DNA of 64,000 nucleotides, from assembly GCA_038501195.1 (NCBI GenBank), contig JBBPUQ010000006.1:1550001-1614000 (forward strand). Direction: 5' to 3'. A program made the position numbers and the translations under genes. Origin of the DNA: Nemania diffusa. Taxonomy: Eukaryota > Ascomycota > Sordariomycetes > Xylariales > Xylariaceae. The notes under the pieces were generated by a model. It was not told where the DNA came from and did no database searches. It saw only the letters and a program-made list of their open reading frames with translations. The first letter of the stretch is position 1; every line of letters begins with the position of its first letter. Below, one piece after another: positions 20,726-31,873 of this stretch.

Positions 20726-23700
20726 AATATGAACAGTGGGTGTACCCATAATCAGGTTGCCGTAGTACGTTCGCTAATTTTCAAAAAAAATAGCTATTCT
20801 AGATCGCCATTGATCATAGTTTTCCAGCTGGGGAAGCCTGGTAGGAGAACGAGTCTGTGAGGAGTTGAAGAGAAGCTACTGCTGAGTTTTCAGAAAGATT
20901 CAACATCAATCGACATCAGCAGGTTAGGGCTCCAACAGAATTGTCACTCGTTGATAGTTGTATAATTTACAAAGTCCCATGGTTTAAAATCTGCCGTGTT
21001 TTGTTTAAGTTTATGATTTGCTAGTTGATAATTCTACTTGCTTTTTGTTTCATGATAAAACTTAAGCACTGTAAAGCAATGCTATGAAAGGTAGGATGTT
21101 GTGAAGTTAAGCACATGACCATTTGTAGCCAATTGTGTCGCGCTTACATTTAAAGCCGCAATAGATACCCCAGTGCGACTTTGTATGACCAAACATACCA
21201 TCCACGACGGGTAGCACTATATTAGCAGAATATAAATGTATCTTAGAAAAAGTTAGTGTCTAGAATGTTCGTATCATAATGCTATTGCTTATTTACCCGG
21301 GTACGTGTAACTGCAAGCTCTTCTTAGCTTGGTATATTGTTTGTAAATTAAAGGTCTATGAATACATTGTTTACTCTTTCTAGTGAGGATTCAGACGTAT
21401 TCTAATGAGAACAACTAGCACGATGTTCGATTCAGTATGTCACGATCCCATATATAAGACCTGCAAACGGTCAAGGTTCCTACCTTGATAACGTTCTACT
21501 TTTGCATCAGTAGCGTCGCGGTTAGCGTTGCAGTTCTGTTCCGTGACACAGCATAATAATATCAGGCTGCGAGGTAACTCTATCGCTTGCTCTTTTAATC
21601 TTTTAAGAATACAACCTGGCTATCTAGTATCTAAATAACACCTCAATATGTAGGTCTCCCAACCGCAATCACTGCAATACAACGGGATATGCTGACTATC
21701 TTGTATGATTTGTAAAGAAGGCCTCTACATGGAAAAGCTTGAAAAGACGAGAATAGTTACAAATTTTTCGAGTTGTAAAGTATGTTTTATTACAGATTCT
21801 ATCATACTTAGTTCCTTGTTGTTGTATTTCTACGCTATTTAGCGGGTTTGTAATTTTGTACCTACGCAGGAATAGGCCACAGGTGAGAAAGCTATCTGGC
21901 AGCCTAATTTAAGTAAAGGTTTGTTCATCAAAATATATTCTCACTTCCTTGGGAAACAAGTTACTAGTTAAGGAGTATTTGGTCCGAAGAATCTGGAGTA
22001 GCCACTACAAGCATAAAGGTGCTAATACAGCTTTTATCAACACTTATATTTTGCCCCTTTATTTATTTTATCATGTGGATTAGTGACTATATCGGCCCAC
22101 GTTCAGCTACCATCAAGGACTTGTTTCTTTCAAGTTTCCCGGTTTAGTGAAACTCTCCTTTCAGCAGACCTTCTGGGCCTGCAGTTAAGAGACTCTCATG
22201 ACTATGATCATACTTTGCTCTCCTATATTCGGTTTATTTTAAGTCGTTATTAGAGGACAGACTTTTACTCAAGGTTATGTTTGTTTACCGCCGTGCTAAT
22301 ATGTCGTCATTTTCACCACAGTAATGGGGCTTAATAAGATCTACTGAGCGTCAAGGATGATATGATTAATATTCAAAGACGTGTACAGCGAGTAGTGGGT
22401 TATTTATAAATTGTAAAGAATAGTGAATAAGGTAAACATTCGTGTACTGAGCACGCGGAATTATGATGATAGATCCTACCTATATAGAGGATAGTAGGGC
22501 GAGAAGTTCCCAGTACTAGTCTAGGTGTAAGAACGAAACTTTGGGATTAGCCCGTTCAATATCTTCTCCTTGCAAAATTTAACTATCGACTTGCTTTCTA
22601 TTCCGCCTCCTATAATTTTCCCTTGTAGTAATTCTATTTATATCTCGGCATGTTTCGTATGGTTTTAGTTAATTACTTGTAGCTATCTTTGTGATCTCTT
22701 GTTCATAGTATGCCGGATAAGCAGTAATTGGTTACCTGCCGCCCCAGAACAGAGCGCCATTAAACTGCTGAGAATGCGCGCGAAAGCCTCTGTGTGTGCT
22801 TACGGCTAAAGCTAGACAATAGCATTATAGGAAACAACTTTTTTTATGTAAGTTTATTGATATACTATTAATGAGGTCCTATTGTATTATGTTTTGGATG
22901 GTAGATAGAATCGTTGAGGCGATAACTGGGAATTTGGGGTGTCCGCTTTAGACAACTATTATGAAACTTCAGGACGCTGTTGATCATGTAAACTCGACCA
23001 CCTTGGGGAGAATTCCGTTAATCTCGGGTTTTTGAACATGATGGAATTTTATAAAAGGGGATCTCTTATCCATATTTAAAATTCTTCCAGTTACTGCATT
23101 TATATCCGCGGGGTCGGTCTTGGCATTTGTTTTCCCCACGTTTGAACAAAATGGCGTTAAGGATTTAATATTATGTTTTAGCGAATTACTTAGTTCAACG
23201 TTAAACGCGAATATATTGAATCTTGGCAATGCAAGCGTAGACTTTAAAGATTGGGGTCCTGTTTTGTGTCCTCCAGATCTTGCAGTGAGAGATGCGCATG
23301 AATATCATTTTGTTGAGTCACAGATGAAAGAGGATCAGATAAAGGCCTACTGTGACTCTGCTAGGAGTAAGTGAGACAAGTATGAGGGTTCCTGCAGCAT
23401 GTGAGTTAGTAATCCTAAGCTTACGGTAATAGGTATGCCTGGACATCATTCCTATGCATATACGCACAACGTAATATTAAGTGCTAGCTGGAATCATTGA
23501 CTAATACCAGGTGCGCCCAAGTTATGTAACTTTGGCCTGTGCAAGAGCTTGAGCTTTAGGCAAAAAACGGCATGGCCTAGATAGATAAAATTCAGCTTAG
23601 TGCAACCTATGCGTGCCTTCTTCCTGCAAGGTGCTTCCGAGACTTTATCTACGAAAACAAAAGCGAACACCGAAAAGAGTCCTTAGAGAGCTTGTGGGTA

Positions 23701-26336
23701 AGCTGCCGAGACAAGAGCTAGATACATATACACTAAGTGACCAGAAACGGAAGTTAATAATTTGTCTATTATGCTTAATCTGACCACCAGTGGTAACCGA
23801 GATCCCTGCAGCATTGAGTCGCTGCTCGGCTCTTACGCAGTACTACATGCTATACCTTAGGTACTTACCTAACCTATTTACCTGTAAAGTTAAGGGTACC
23901 TAGGTGGTATTTGATTTCAACCTCCTTGGTGCATGGCAAGTATGTGGTTATGTTGCTCAGACTTAATAGCTAGCGAATTATTTATCACTACTATTATGTA
24001 GCTTATTTGCGCAGAAATACTTACGTAGGTAGTATGGAAGGCTGAGCGAACGACATGCAGATAATTAACAACCTTGAAGCGAGTGCCCAAATACGGTTGA
24101 GCAAGGGTCTACCCTCCTGTCTATCTGGATATCGAGATAAGGCAGATCTAATCAATATTACGAGAAAATGGCTATACAGCAAATTGTTATACGAGGTAAC
24201 AGCTACGAGGTACCTATAGATGTACTTAGGTGCTTGTTTTATATCAACAAAATATCAACCTGCTGTACTTACTAGAATGAAGAAGTTAGCTACAACGTTG
24301 AATAAATTGTGCGTGTTTAAATAATTGCAAACTTAAAAATTACCCAGCTCTCGATGGGTTTTGCATTTGTTTGTTTTGTAGTAATTACTGCAGGTATTAC
24401 ATGCACCCTGTAAAAGGTCTTGTCAGGGTACCTAGTTCTATGTATCTTTAAGTGCGCAGAGCATGTACATGGTAACTACACCCCGGCTTGATCGGGACAT
24501 AGATACCCAACAATAGGTACCTACCTTGGCATTAATTCTTTATATGTATATTTGACCTGCTAATTTTTGATGCAACACTGCTAGGTATAGGTCGGTTGGC
24601 CTTACTCAATTGCTTGAGTCAGTAACGCAGGTGGGCGTTAATAAACCAGCACTTCAGAGTCTAACCTGAAGTCTTGGCTGAAGCTATACCAGGAAGCTCT
24701 ATTATGAACTCTACAAGTATACTATCACGGTACGAGGTGTGCCCCTTGTCCCGCAGACCCCTTTTCCTTAGCCCAATGCAACCAAGCTGAATTAGGAAGT
24801 ACAGCATGGATACTGACCAGTCACAAGACACAAGCTTGGGCATGGGCTTTGACAGACCTATAGGCGGTACATAGATAGTTTGTGTATGTATAGGCAAATA
24901 TGGTATAATACTACTGGATTTATCAATAGGGGTCCAATCCTCATCATGCCCCATTAGATGCTAAGATCTTTAACTGGCCGAAATGGACAGGCGATTGGCG
25001 GGGGTACTGGACACAAGAGGAGAAGGGGATTGTAACAGCGGAACAACGGAATAATGGAGCAGACGAACAGAGGAAAAGGGTGCAAAAGAGCAATCACCAC
25101 GGAATGCGGAGGTTATTTACTTGTAAGGAGCCTATTACTGTTTGGTAGCGCACCTGGTAAGTCTGGACTGAACTGCACTGCACTGCACCCTAATGGGTAA
25201 GTCCTTCCCTTGGCAGTCTACTTGCCATCCTCCGTGATCATCTCCTCGTCTTAGGGCAGTAGCACTAACGACGCTTGTTACCTAATCTCCTCAGTGTACA
25301 TACGGGGTATACAGGTTCGGTACTTCACGTGTGCGTGCTCCCCAGGTTCGCCCTCTAGGCTTGTTCTCCAGGCTGTTCCATTTACTACAACCTAACTTGC
25401 CTGTCCCTTGCATTTAACAGCAATCCAAACCACCACCACACTTAATAATTTTGAACAACTCTTGCAAAACATCATCGTCGCTGATCAATCCACCAAACCC
25501 GCCTATCACTACTTCATTGATTCAGTCATTCATCCATCCATCTATCCACTCATTCCTCCATTCAACCAACCCCCAGCCACAACCTCCTTTTTTTTCTCTC
25601 TCTCACTCTCTCGTTACAACTCGACCTAACCCTAGATAAACTGACAAGCACCGCTCTCGCGTGATTGCAGCAGCATCTTCTACAGTTATTGATCGGATTG
25701 CAGTGCGATTTAATACCCGCGTGTCATTGTACCATACCGCGTACATCCCTACACAGTCCATCAATCCCCTGAATAAGTGTGCCGACCGTCTATCATCGTT
25801 GTCACTTTAATCCCTTATCCCAGCGGCGGACGTCATCACATGTCACACCACGCGGCTCTAGTCTATCTAGTGTAGACTTTTCAGTTCAGCACATACCCAT
25901 CTAAAATCACAGCTTGCTAGGTTTACCAATCATCGCCCTGAAGATCGCCTATCCACCCCTCAGCAAAACTAAGGTTGCTAAGCTTAGTCCATCAAAAACC
26001 ACCCGCAACCGCCGACTAGCGATTTGACCGCCTAATAACCTACGTACCAACAGAGCCACCCGACACCGGGCCTGGTCAATTTACTCGCCCGCCTAGCAAT
26101 CCGCCTCCACAACAAACCATCCCAACTATTTATTAGTTTAGATAGCACGGCATAGCAACCACTGTCCACTGGCCCAAACAAGGACCGAATTACTTCCGAC
26201 CCGCTGTTCGTCCGCCAGGCATTCTTCCTGGCAGCCCACCGATAGTCTCACAGACTGCGACATTGGGAACAGCAACGTTGCAACCTAGGAGTGAGAAGAT
26301 ACAAGGTCGGAGACGTCAAAGCAGGTTTTGGCCACC
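20726..26336. other. Gene-poor AT-rich region, about 5.6 kb; 3' part is pal1 leader/promoter
   Basis: By eye, 20726-24650 is rich in A/T runs and stops in all frames. An overlapping pair of open frames at 22984-23374 lacks ATG starts or motifs. ACCTA/TAGGTA motifs cluster at 23850-23910 and 24180-24230. From about 25300 the composition changes to C/A-rich (CCATCCATC, ACCACCACA), probably the promoter and long leader of pal1. No transposase, TIR pair or RNA gene was recognised. Confidence 0.45.
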
Positions 26337-28380
26337 ATGTCCGCTATGGAGGGCGATCTGCTCGGCCTAGGTAAGAAGCCCTGCAGCATGAACGCGTCCT
26401 TGGGAGATGCCCAGAGGTGCCCTAGAAAGAATCGCATCGCAAGCCAAGAACCCCTTTTATCCATCATGTACAGCCCAGTCTCCCGATTGCCCTTTGGCCT
26501 GCCCTATTGCCCCGTTACCATCGCCATGTATCCCTAGTTCAGTTTGGCAGTTGCCGATTGAAACGTCTTGCCCAGTTATCTTTGTAGGGATTGGGGGCCC
26601 GAGTACTCTGTGTTCCACTTAACCAGGCCAACTTTTGTTTCATTTGTTCTGGTCCTGTTTCACAATGCCCGGCAGCATCGTCATTCCCGCCTGTAATCAG
26701 CCGCTTGCTCCCTGCTAACATTCTTCTGTTTGCTATGCTTATAGGCCAACCATCCAGTCAACGTACCACGACTGGCCCGTCTGCTGGCCTGTCACTTAAT
26801 CTCTCGTCTAACAACCCCTTCCGCAATCGTGCCGCATCGCCCAATAGTCTCGCTTCTCCGCTCCCTCGCTCGCCTTTTGAAGACCCCCCTCCCCGACCGA
26901 CCTCGAGAAACCCATTTCTTGATCCGTCTTTCAGTTCTTCTACCTCCCAGTTAGTCACGTCTCCCGAGAAGATGACGCAACCCAAGGGCGCTCAATCGCC
27001 TACTGCTGAGGAACTTTTTGTAAGCTTGGACATCATTTTCAACGGTAACTGAATGACGACTGACGGCAGGGCAAACAGGATTCTCTCAACATCAACGACA
27101 ACTCAAGCAAAAAAACACAATCTAGGCCGAGCGGCGGACAGTCCTCGAACAGATCTCATCGCGGCCCTCCCCGTGGTGAAAATATCCCACCGCCAGGGCG
27201 TGGTCCCCCCTCTAGCTCTCATCGCCCTGCACGATCGCAGGAAGAGGCCCTAAAGTCGCGCAAAGCGCAAGCTGGCCCAAATGGAAGCAAGCCGACAAGT
27301 GGTTCTCCACAGCGACGCACTGAGCCCCGTTTACGCCGCAACAGCGACTCCTCCGTCATGGAGAAGCCTGCTACTGACGAAGAGAGAAGAATGCGTGAGA
27401 TGAGACAGAGGGATAGAGAGAGGCGCCACCGCGACGGCAAGTCCCGTCCTAAAAAATTAGATGTTATTGACCAGTTGGATGCCACCAGCATTTATGGCAC
27501 TGGATGTAAGACTGCTCTACATGCCTGGGATAACATGAACTGACGTATTTACCCGGCAGTATTCCACCACGATGGCCCGTTTGATGCTTGCAATCCCCAC
27601 CGGAATCGAAAGGGAAGTCGACGCGCGCCGATGCAAGCCTTTGCCAAGGACTCTGCGAATAATACAATTGGAGGCGCAGGCCCCTTGAACAAGCGACCTG
27701 ATCATAAGCTCTTCATGGGACAAGAGCCTCACGATGCGACAACTATGTATGCTAGTGGTAGAGATCCCTCCAAACCCAGAGCTCATGAGATGGAGCTCTT
27801 TGACCCAAAGCAGCGAGGCGATTTCGAATATGGCGAGGAGACCCTTGGCCTAGGAAGCTCAACGTTCCTGGAGGGAACGCCAGCCGCTCGTGCTGCTATC
27901 ACCCGAAACCAGGAAGAGACGGCTCAGGAGGCCGCCGAGTCCGGACTGGGAAGGAAGAAGTCTGTGGTGCACCGTTTCAAGAGCATCAAGCGTGGCCCAA
28001 GGGACTACAGCGAGTCGGGCCGGGTCACTAGCCCTGAAGCTTATTATGGCCACAGTCCCAGACCCAGCTTACCCGGAGGAAGCACGGGCGAGGCAAACCC
28101 TTTCTTTGCCGAGTTTGATAAAGCAGACGAACAGATCAACGTCAGGCGAAAGGACAGTGATGCTATGACGCCGCTCACTCCTCCCCCGACACACGGCGCC
28201 AGTCTTGAACGTCGAGCCACAACTGACGCGACTATGGATGGTCCTGCCGATGGACAGTCAAAGCAGGCAGGCAGTGGTTTCCTCTCCCGAGTGAAGAGCT
28301 TGAAGGGCGGCCGACGACAGCGGCCAGAGCCTCCAATCAAGGACGGTGTCCCCCCTTACAACGCGGGGACTGCGATGTAA
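26337..28380 (+). CDS. pal1: Pal1 cell-morphology protein
   Basis: Exons 26337..26370, 26745..27019, 27079..27505 and 27560..28380, giving 518 residues. Exon 1 is just 34 nt after a GCCACC-ATG start (MSAMEGDLLGLG), followed by a 374-nt intron. The other introns are 59 and 54 nt. The Pal1 domain is unmistakable: DVIDQLDATSIYGTG then LFHHDGPFDACNPHRNRKG and SRRAPMQAF, continuing to NNTIGG. The N-terminal part is Ser/Pro/Asn-rich with NPF motifs (SSNNPFRNR, SRNPFLDP), the EH-domain-binding type found in endocytic adaptors. The C-terminal part is disordered with basic patches (VHRFKSIKRGPR, LSRVKSLKGGRRQR). In fission yeast, Pal1 localises to growth sites and endocytic patches. The long upstream C/A-rich stretch suggests a long leader. 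Start and joins are supported by frame and splice signals. Confidence 0.92.
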
Positions 28381-29371
28381 ACCGTGGCGTTTTCTTCGAG
28401 GGCGAATTGAAGGGGTGCGCTCGCGCGGGAGGGTGATTTGAGACGCTGGGTAGTTGGTTTGCGGCCGGTCAATAAATGCCTTGGCTCGAAATGTATTTGA
28501 TGTATGATTTTGGTAGGCTGCCCAGTGCAACGGCGTCACTTTCAAAGTTTTCCGCTTTGTATGGGTGGTCCGAATTGAAGGATGACTGAGATATCGGTTG
28601 ATAAACATGGGAAACACGGAAGATGAAGACCTAGCTTTAATCACACTCATTCGCCGCCTCGACAGGGTTTTTTCTTTAGGATTTTAAACCTGTTCTGTAT
28701 GGTCAGAGGTAGCTCGATATCCAACCAAGGGACGATCTGCCATAGACGGAGAGCCACCGTTTACTTGAGAGCCCGCTTTAGAAACCACTGAGGTTAGGTT
28801 CAATAATCAATTGGTTTCAGGAATAGTTCTAAGTGTGCTTAGCTTCGTCTACTTGCAATCTGCGGATATTTTATGTAATTCTTTAATTTGGTGTGAGGAA
28901 TCTTGAACCCCCGATGCCCCAATGCCAGTAAAACTCTTTCCACCTCTTTCACCTCAACACTCTCTGTCTCTCTCTCTTTTTTTATTATTTAAGTCCCTCT
29001 GCCCTTTTCCCTATCTCAGACATTGATGATTTCTTAGAGAATTGAGAGGAACTAACGTAGTTCTTCAAATACACCTCCAGGGTTGTATTCTACTGCATTA
29101 GTATCCTTTCGCCTAACATATACATCACTAAGCTCGTCTTCCCGCTCCCACCACGCGGCGCCTATCCTCGCACACCCGATCCCTCGTATCCGCTTTCTCG
29201 GTCAATTCGTTGGTTCTAATTATGATTAGAGATACATATCGAATAAGATCCGTAGCCTATTCTTTGGACATTCTGGCAGCCGCCTGCCAGGGTTGTGCCA
29301 ATTGAGTCTTCCGAGCGCTAAGGAGCTCTCCTCACGCACACGAGAGCCCCACTGGTCTCTACCACCTTCCG
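28381..29371. other. Intergenic between pal1 and the Rad51-like gene
   Basis: No supported gene. Pyrimidine-rich tracts near 28940-29000 and the run of CTTTC/CTCTC before 29220 look like promoter sequence of the downstream gene. Confidence 0.4.
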
Positions 29372-31445
29372 ATGTCACGGAGAGACACCTTACCCGACGC
29401 TTCATCATTACGTACCTGCCACGGAGCGGCGGCCATGGACGGCAGCCCGAGCGCTGCGGGAAGGGCGCCGGGGCTCGCGCCGCCGGTGTCGGGGGCGGCG
29501 CTCTTCGGGCGCGAGATGGAGCGCAGGATGAGGCTGTGCCGGCGGGGCACGCTGCCTACGGGCTGCTCTGAGGTCGACGACGCGCTGCTCTTGGGGGGCG
29601 GGTTTGAGCGGGGATGCGTGGTTGGCGTTAGTGCTGAGGAGGTGGACTTTGGCGTTTTGGTAAGTTCTCTTTGTTTCTTTTTTTCATCTTGATCTAGCTT
29701 GCATTTCCGTCAAGGGGGGCATTGGACAAATTGAGAGAAGCCTAATGTTCATCGATGAGTGGGATGTCTCTAAGAGTTGTTCTATCTTACCATATCATAT
29801 CACATCACATCACATCATAACGCACTGCTAGTGCATGAACCTGGGATTTCGGTACCTTGCACGTCTCTATAATAGTCGTCTTTCTTGACCGATAGGCTTC
29901 TTTTTTTACCCCCTAGTGCTCAAACACTGACGATGCTTATAGCTAGGCCTCCAAACCATAGCTCGCGCGCTGGTTTTCGAGAATTCTCTTAATGAGGGCC
30001 GTTCCCACTCGCGTGGTAGCAGCAGCAGCAGCAGCAAACAGAGAGCAGCTATTATTACAACGTTACCGGTTACAGCAATTCTGCCAACCTTGCGAGACGC
30101 TATTCGTTTCCAAGCACAGATAAAACACGGCCCCCAAAGCGTCAACGTTGATGCTGAGGTGAGGCGAAGTCTCGAAGCCATCTCGGTGTCACGCATCTTT
30201 GACATCGAAGGCCTGTGGGAAGTGCTTCGTGAGCTGGGAGAATCTCAAGCTGAAACCAGTTTCCAACACAATCACAATGAGGATACGAGCGGCGAGTCAG
30301 AGTCTAAAGCCAGAGATGCCACGCGAGGTCTGGCGAATGAAGAGATAGAAGATTCCACAGAAGCAGGGGCAGGACAAGCAGACACAGATCTCACAAATCC
30401 TACAGATCCCACCACCAACCTCATACCACGCCGCAGCCCTTCCCCTGAAACCGTGGCTCCCTCACCGAGACCAGCAACCCAGCTGCCGCCATTACGCATT
30501 GGGAACGAACATCTTGGACCAGTCGTTCGAAAAGCCGAGATCCTCGACAGCGAAGACGAGGAACCGCTCTCCTCGTCTCCCCTGTCGTCTCCCCCTCCAT
30601 CCACCATTGCGCCAGGCTCTGCATCCCCAGCCGAGGAGCCTGCCCAATCCCCCGCGGAACCAGAGCCCCATCACACCCCGTCTCCAGACCCGGAGCCGGA
30701 AGGACAGCCGCGGAAATCGGAGTCTCCCCCATCTACACCACCCGAGAACCCACCGCCACCAGTCCCGGACATTATCCTCGTAACCCACTTCTCCTCGCTC
30801 TTAACAACGCTATTCACACACACCGACAAGACCACAGCACACACAAACATACAGCTCCTCTCCTCCTATCTCCGACACCTCGCCACCTCATCCGCGGACC
30901 CTCTCATCATGCTCCTAAACACAACCACCTCGCCCGCCGTCGTCCCTTCCACATCCACATCTACTACCGCCCCAAGACCATTCCCAGGCCCAGACCCCCA
31001 CCCCATACCACCGCCAGGCCCAGAAGCAGCAGCGCGCCACAGACCCCTCGACGCCACCCTCCGCTCCATCTTCAACCCCGCCCCGCACTCCCACGGCGCG
31101 CGCCGCAACAAGCCGTCCTTCGGCGCCACGTTCGCGCAGCTGCTCGACCTGCACCTCCTGTGCACCTCCCTCCCGCGCACGCGCGACGACGCCGAGACGG
31201 CGGTCGCGCTGGGCGTGGGCGACGTGAGGCGCGCGTGGGTGGTCGAGGTGCTGCTTGATGAGGGGGGTGTCTGGCTGTGGGAGGGGGCGAGAGGCGCCGG
31301 GCGTGGTGATGGCGGGGGAGAAGAAGAGGCTGGGAGGCAGCGGCCGCTGCGGCGCGTGAATCGTGAGCAGCGCTGGGCTGCTGTTGATGTGCGTGATGGC
31401 GTGAGGGTCGTGAACGCGTTTGCAGCGGGGGGTGGTCGTGTGTGA
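29372..31445 (+). CDS. Degenerate Rad51/RecA-family protein (Rad51-paralogue-like)
   Basis: Exons 29372..29659 and 29943..31445, giving 596 residues. The 283-nt intron has a GTAAGT donor and TTATAG acceptor and includes a CACAT pentamer run. Residues ~55-110 read LCRRGTLPTGCSEVDDALL, then GGGFERGCVVGVSAEEVDFG and LGLQTIARALV, the entry of the RecA core seen in Rad51 paralogues. The P-loop is not canonical: GVSAEEVDFG replaces GxxGxGKT/S, so ATP binding is doubtful. AAIITTLPV and the SRIFDIEGLWEVLREL helix match the segment before Walker B. A ~170-residue Pro/Ser/Glu-rich insertion follows, then IILVTHFSSLLTTLFTHTD and LRSIFNP. Part of the coding region has a (AGC)6 run (Ser). Probably a fungal recombination-repair accessory of the Rad55/Rad57 kind; which paralogue is not decidable. 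Confidence 0.72.
29791..29818. repeat. CATAT/CACAT pentamer microsatellite within an intron
   Basis: Five tandem pentamers (CATAT twice, CACAT three times) plus a partial unit, in the intron of the Rad51-like gene. Confidence 0.7.
30018..30035 (+). repeat. (AGC)6 trinucleotide run encoding serine
   Basis: Six AGC triplets in frame within exon 2 of the Rad51-like gene, giving a Ser run after SHSRG. A likely length-polymorphic site. Confidence 0.85.
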
Positions 31446-31873
31446 TGATGCTGGCTCTTGTGCTTCATGATAATCAACTCTCACAGGTAATGAGATCATG
31501 GCTTGGCCAGAAAGACAGATATGCTGTATCATACGTTAAGAGCACAGTTGCTAGGAATGTCTTCGTCTAAGTCTTTAGATAACAGATATCACGTATAGTT
31601 GGCATCAAATAAACCTGTAGAAACATTTAAGCTGAACGTATATTCTTCAGACGAGTTCTCGCGATCTCTGTTTAGTTATTTACTAGTTTTACTATGTCGG
31701 ACTTCAAAACGAAAGTGTCTTCGTGCGTCTCCTAGCGCAAAAAAATGACCGGATTTTTCCATCTTACCAATCATTTTAGATTCGCCCATATACTGTGTTA
31801 ATGTCGTTATTTTTGGACCTTGCCTTGCGGCCATTTCTCACTTCCTTCGTCGCCCACTTCGCTAGCAGGGTCC
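31446..31873. other. Convergent 3' intergenic region
   Basis: About 430 AT-rich bases between converging Rad51-like and fasciclin genes; no coding signal. Confidence 0.4.

Noticed and set aside
24661..24954. 97-codon minus frame
   Set aside because: No motif, AT-rich surroundings, no start context or neighbouring exon.
25408..25639. Thr/Pro/Ser-rich frames before pal1
   Set aside because: They arise from C/A-rich leader or promoter sequence; two frames are open at once and neither has a motif.
30272..31532. Several minus-strand open frames over the Rad51-like gene
   Set aside because: The plus strand has family motifs and consistent splicing. The antisense translations are low-complexity Gly/Arg/Trp-rich.
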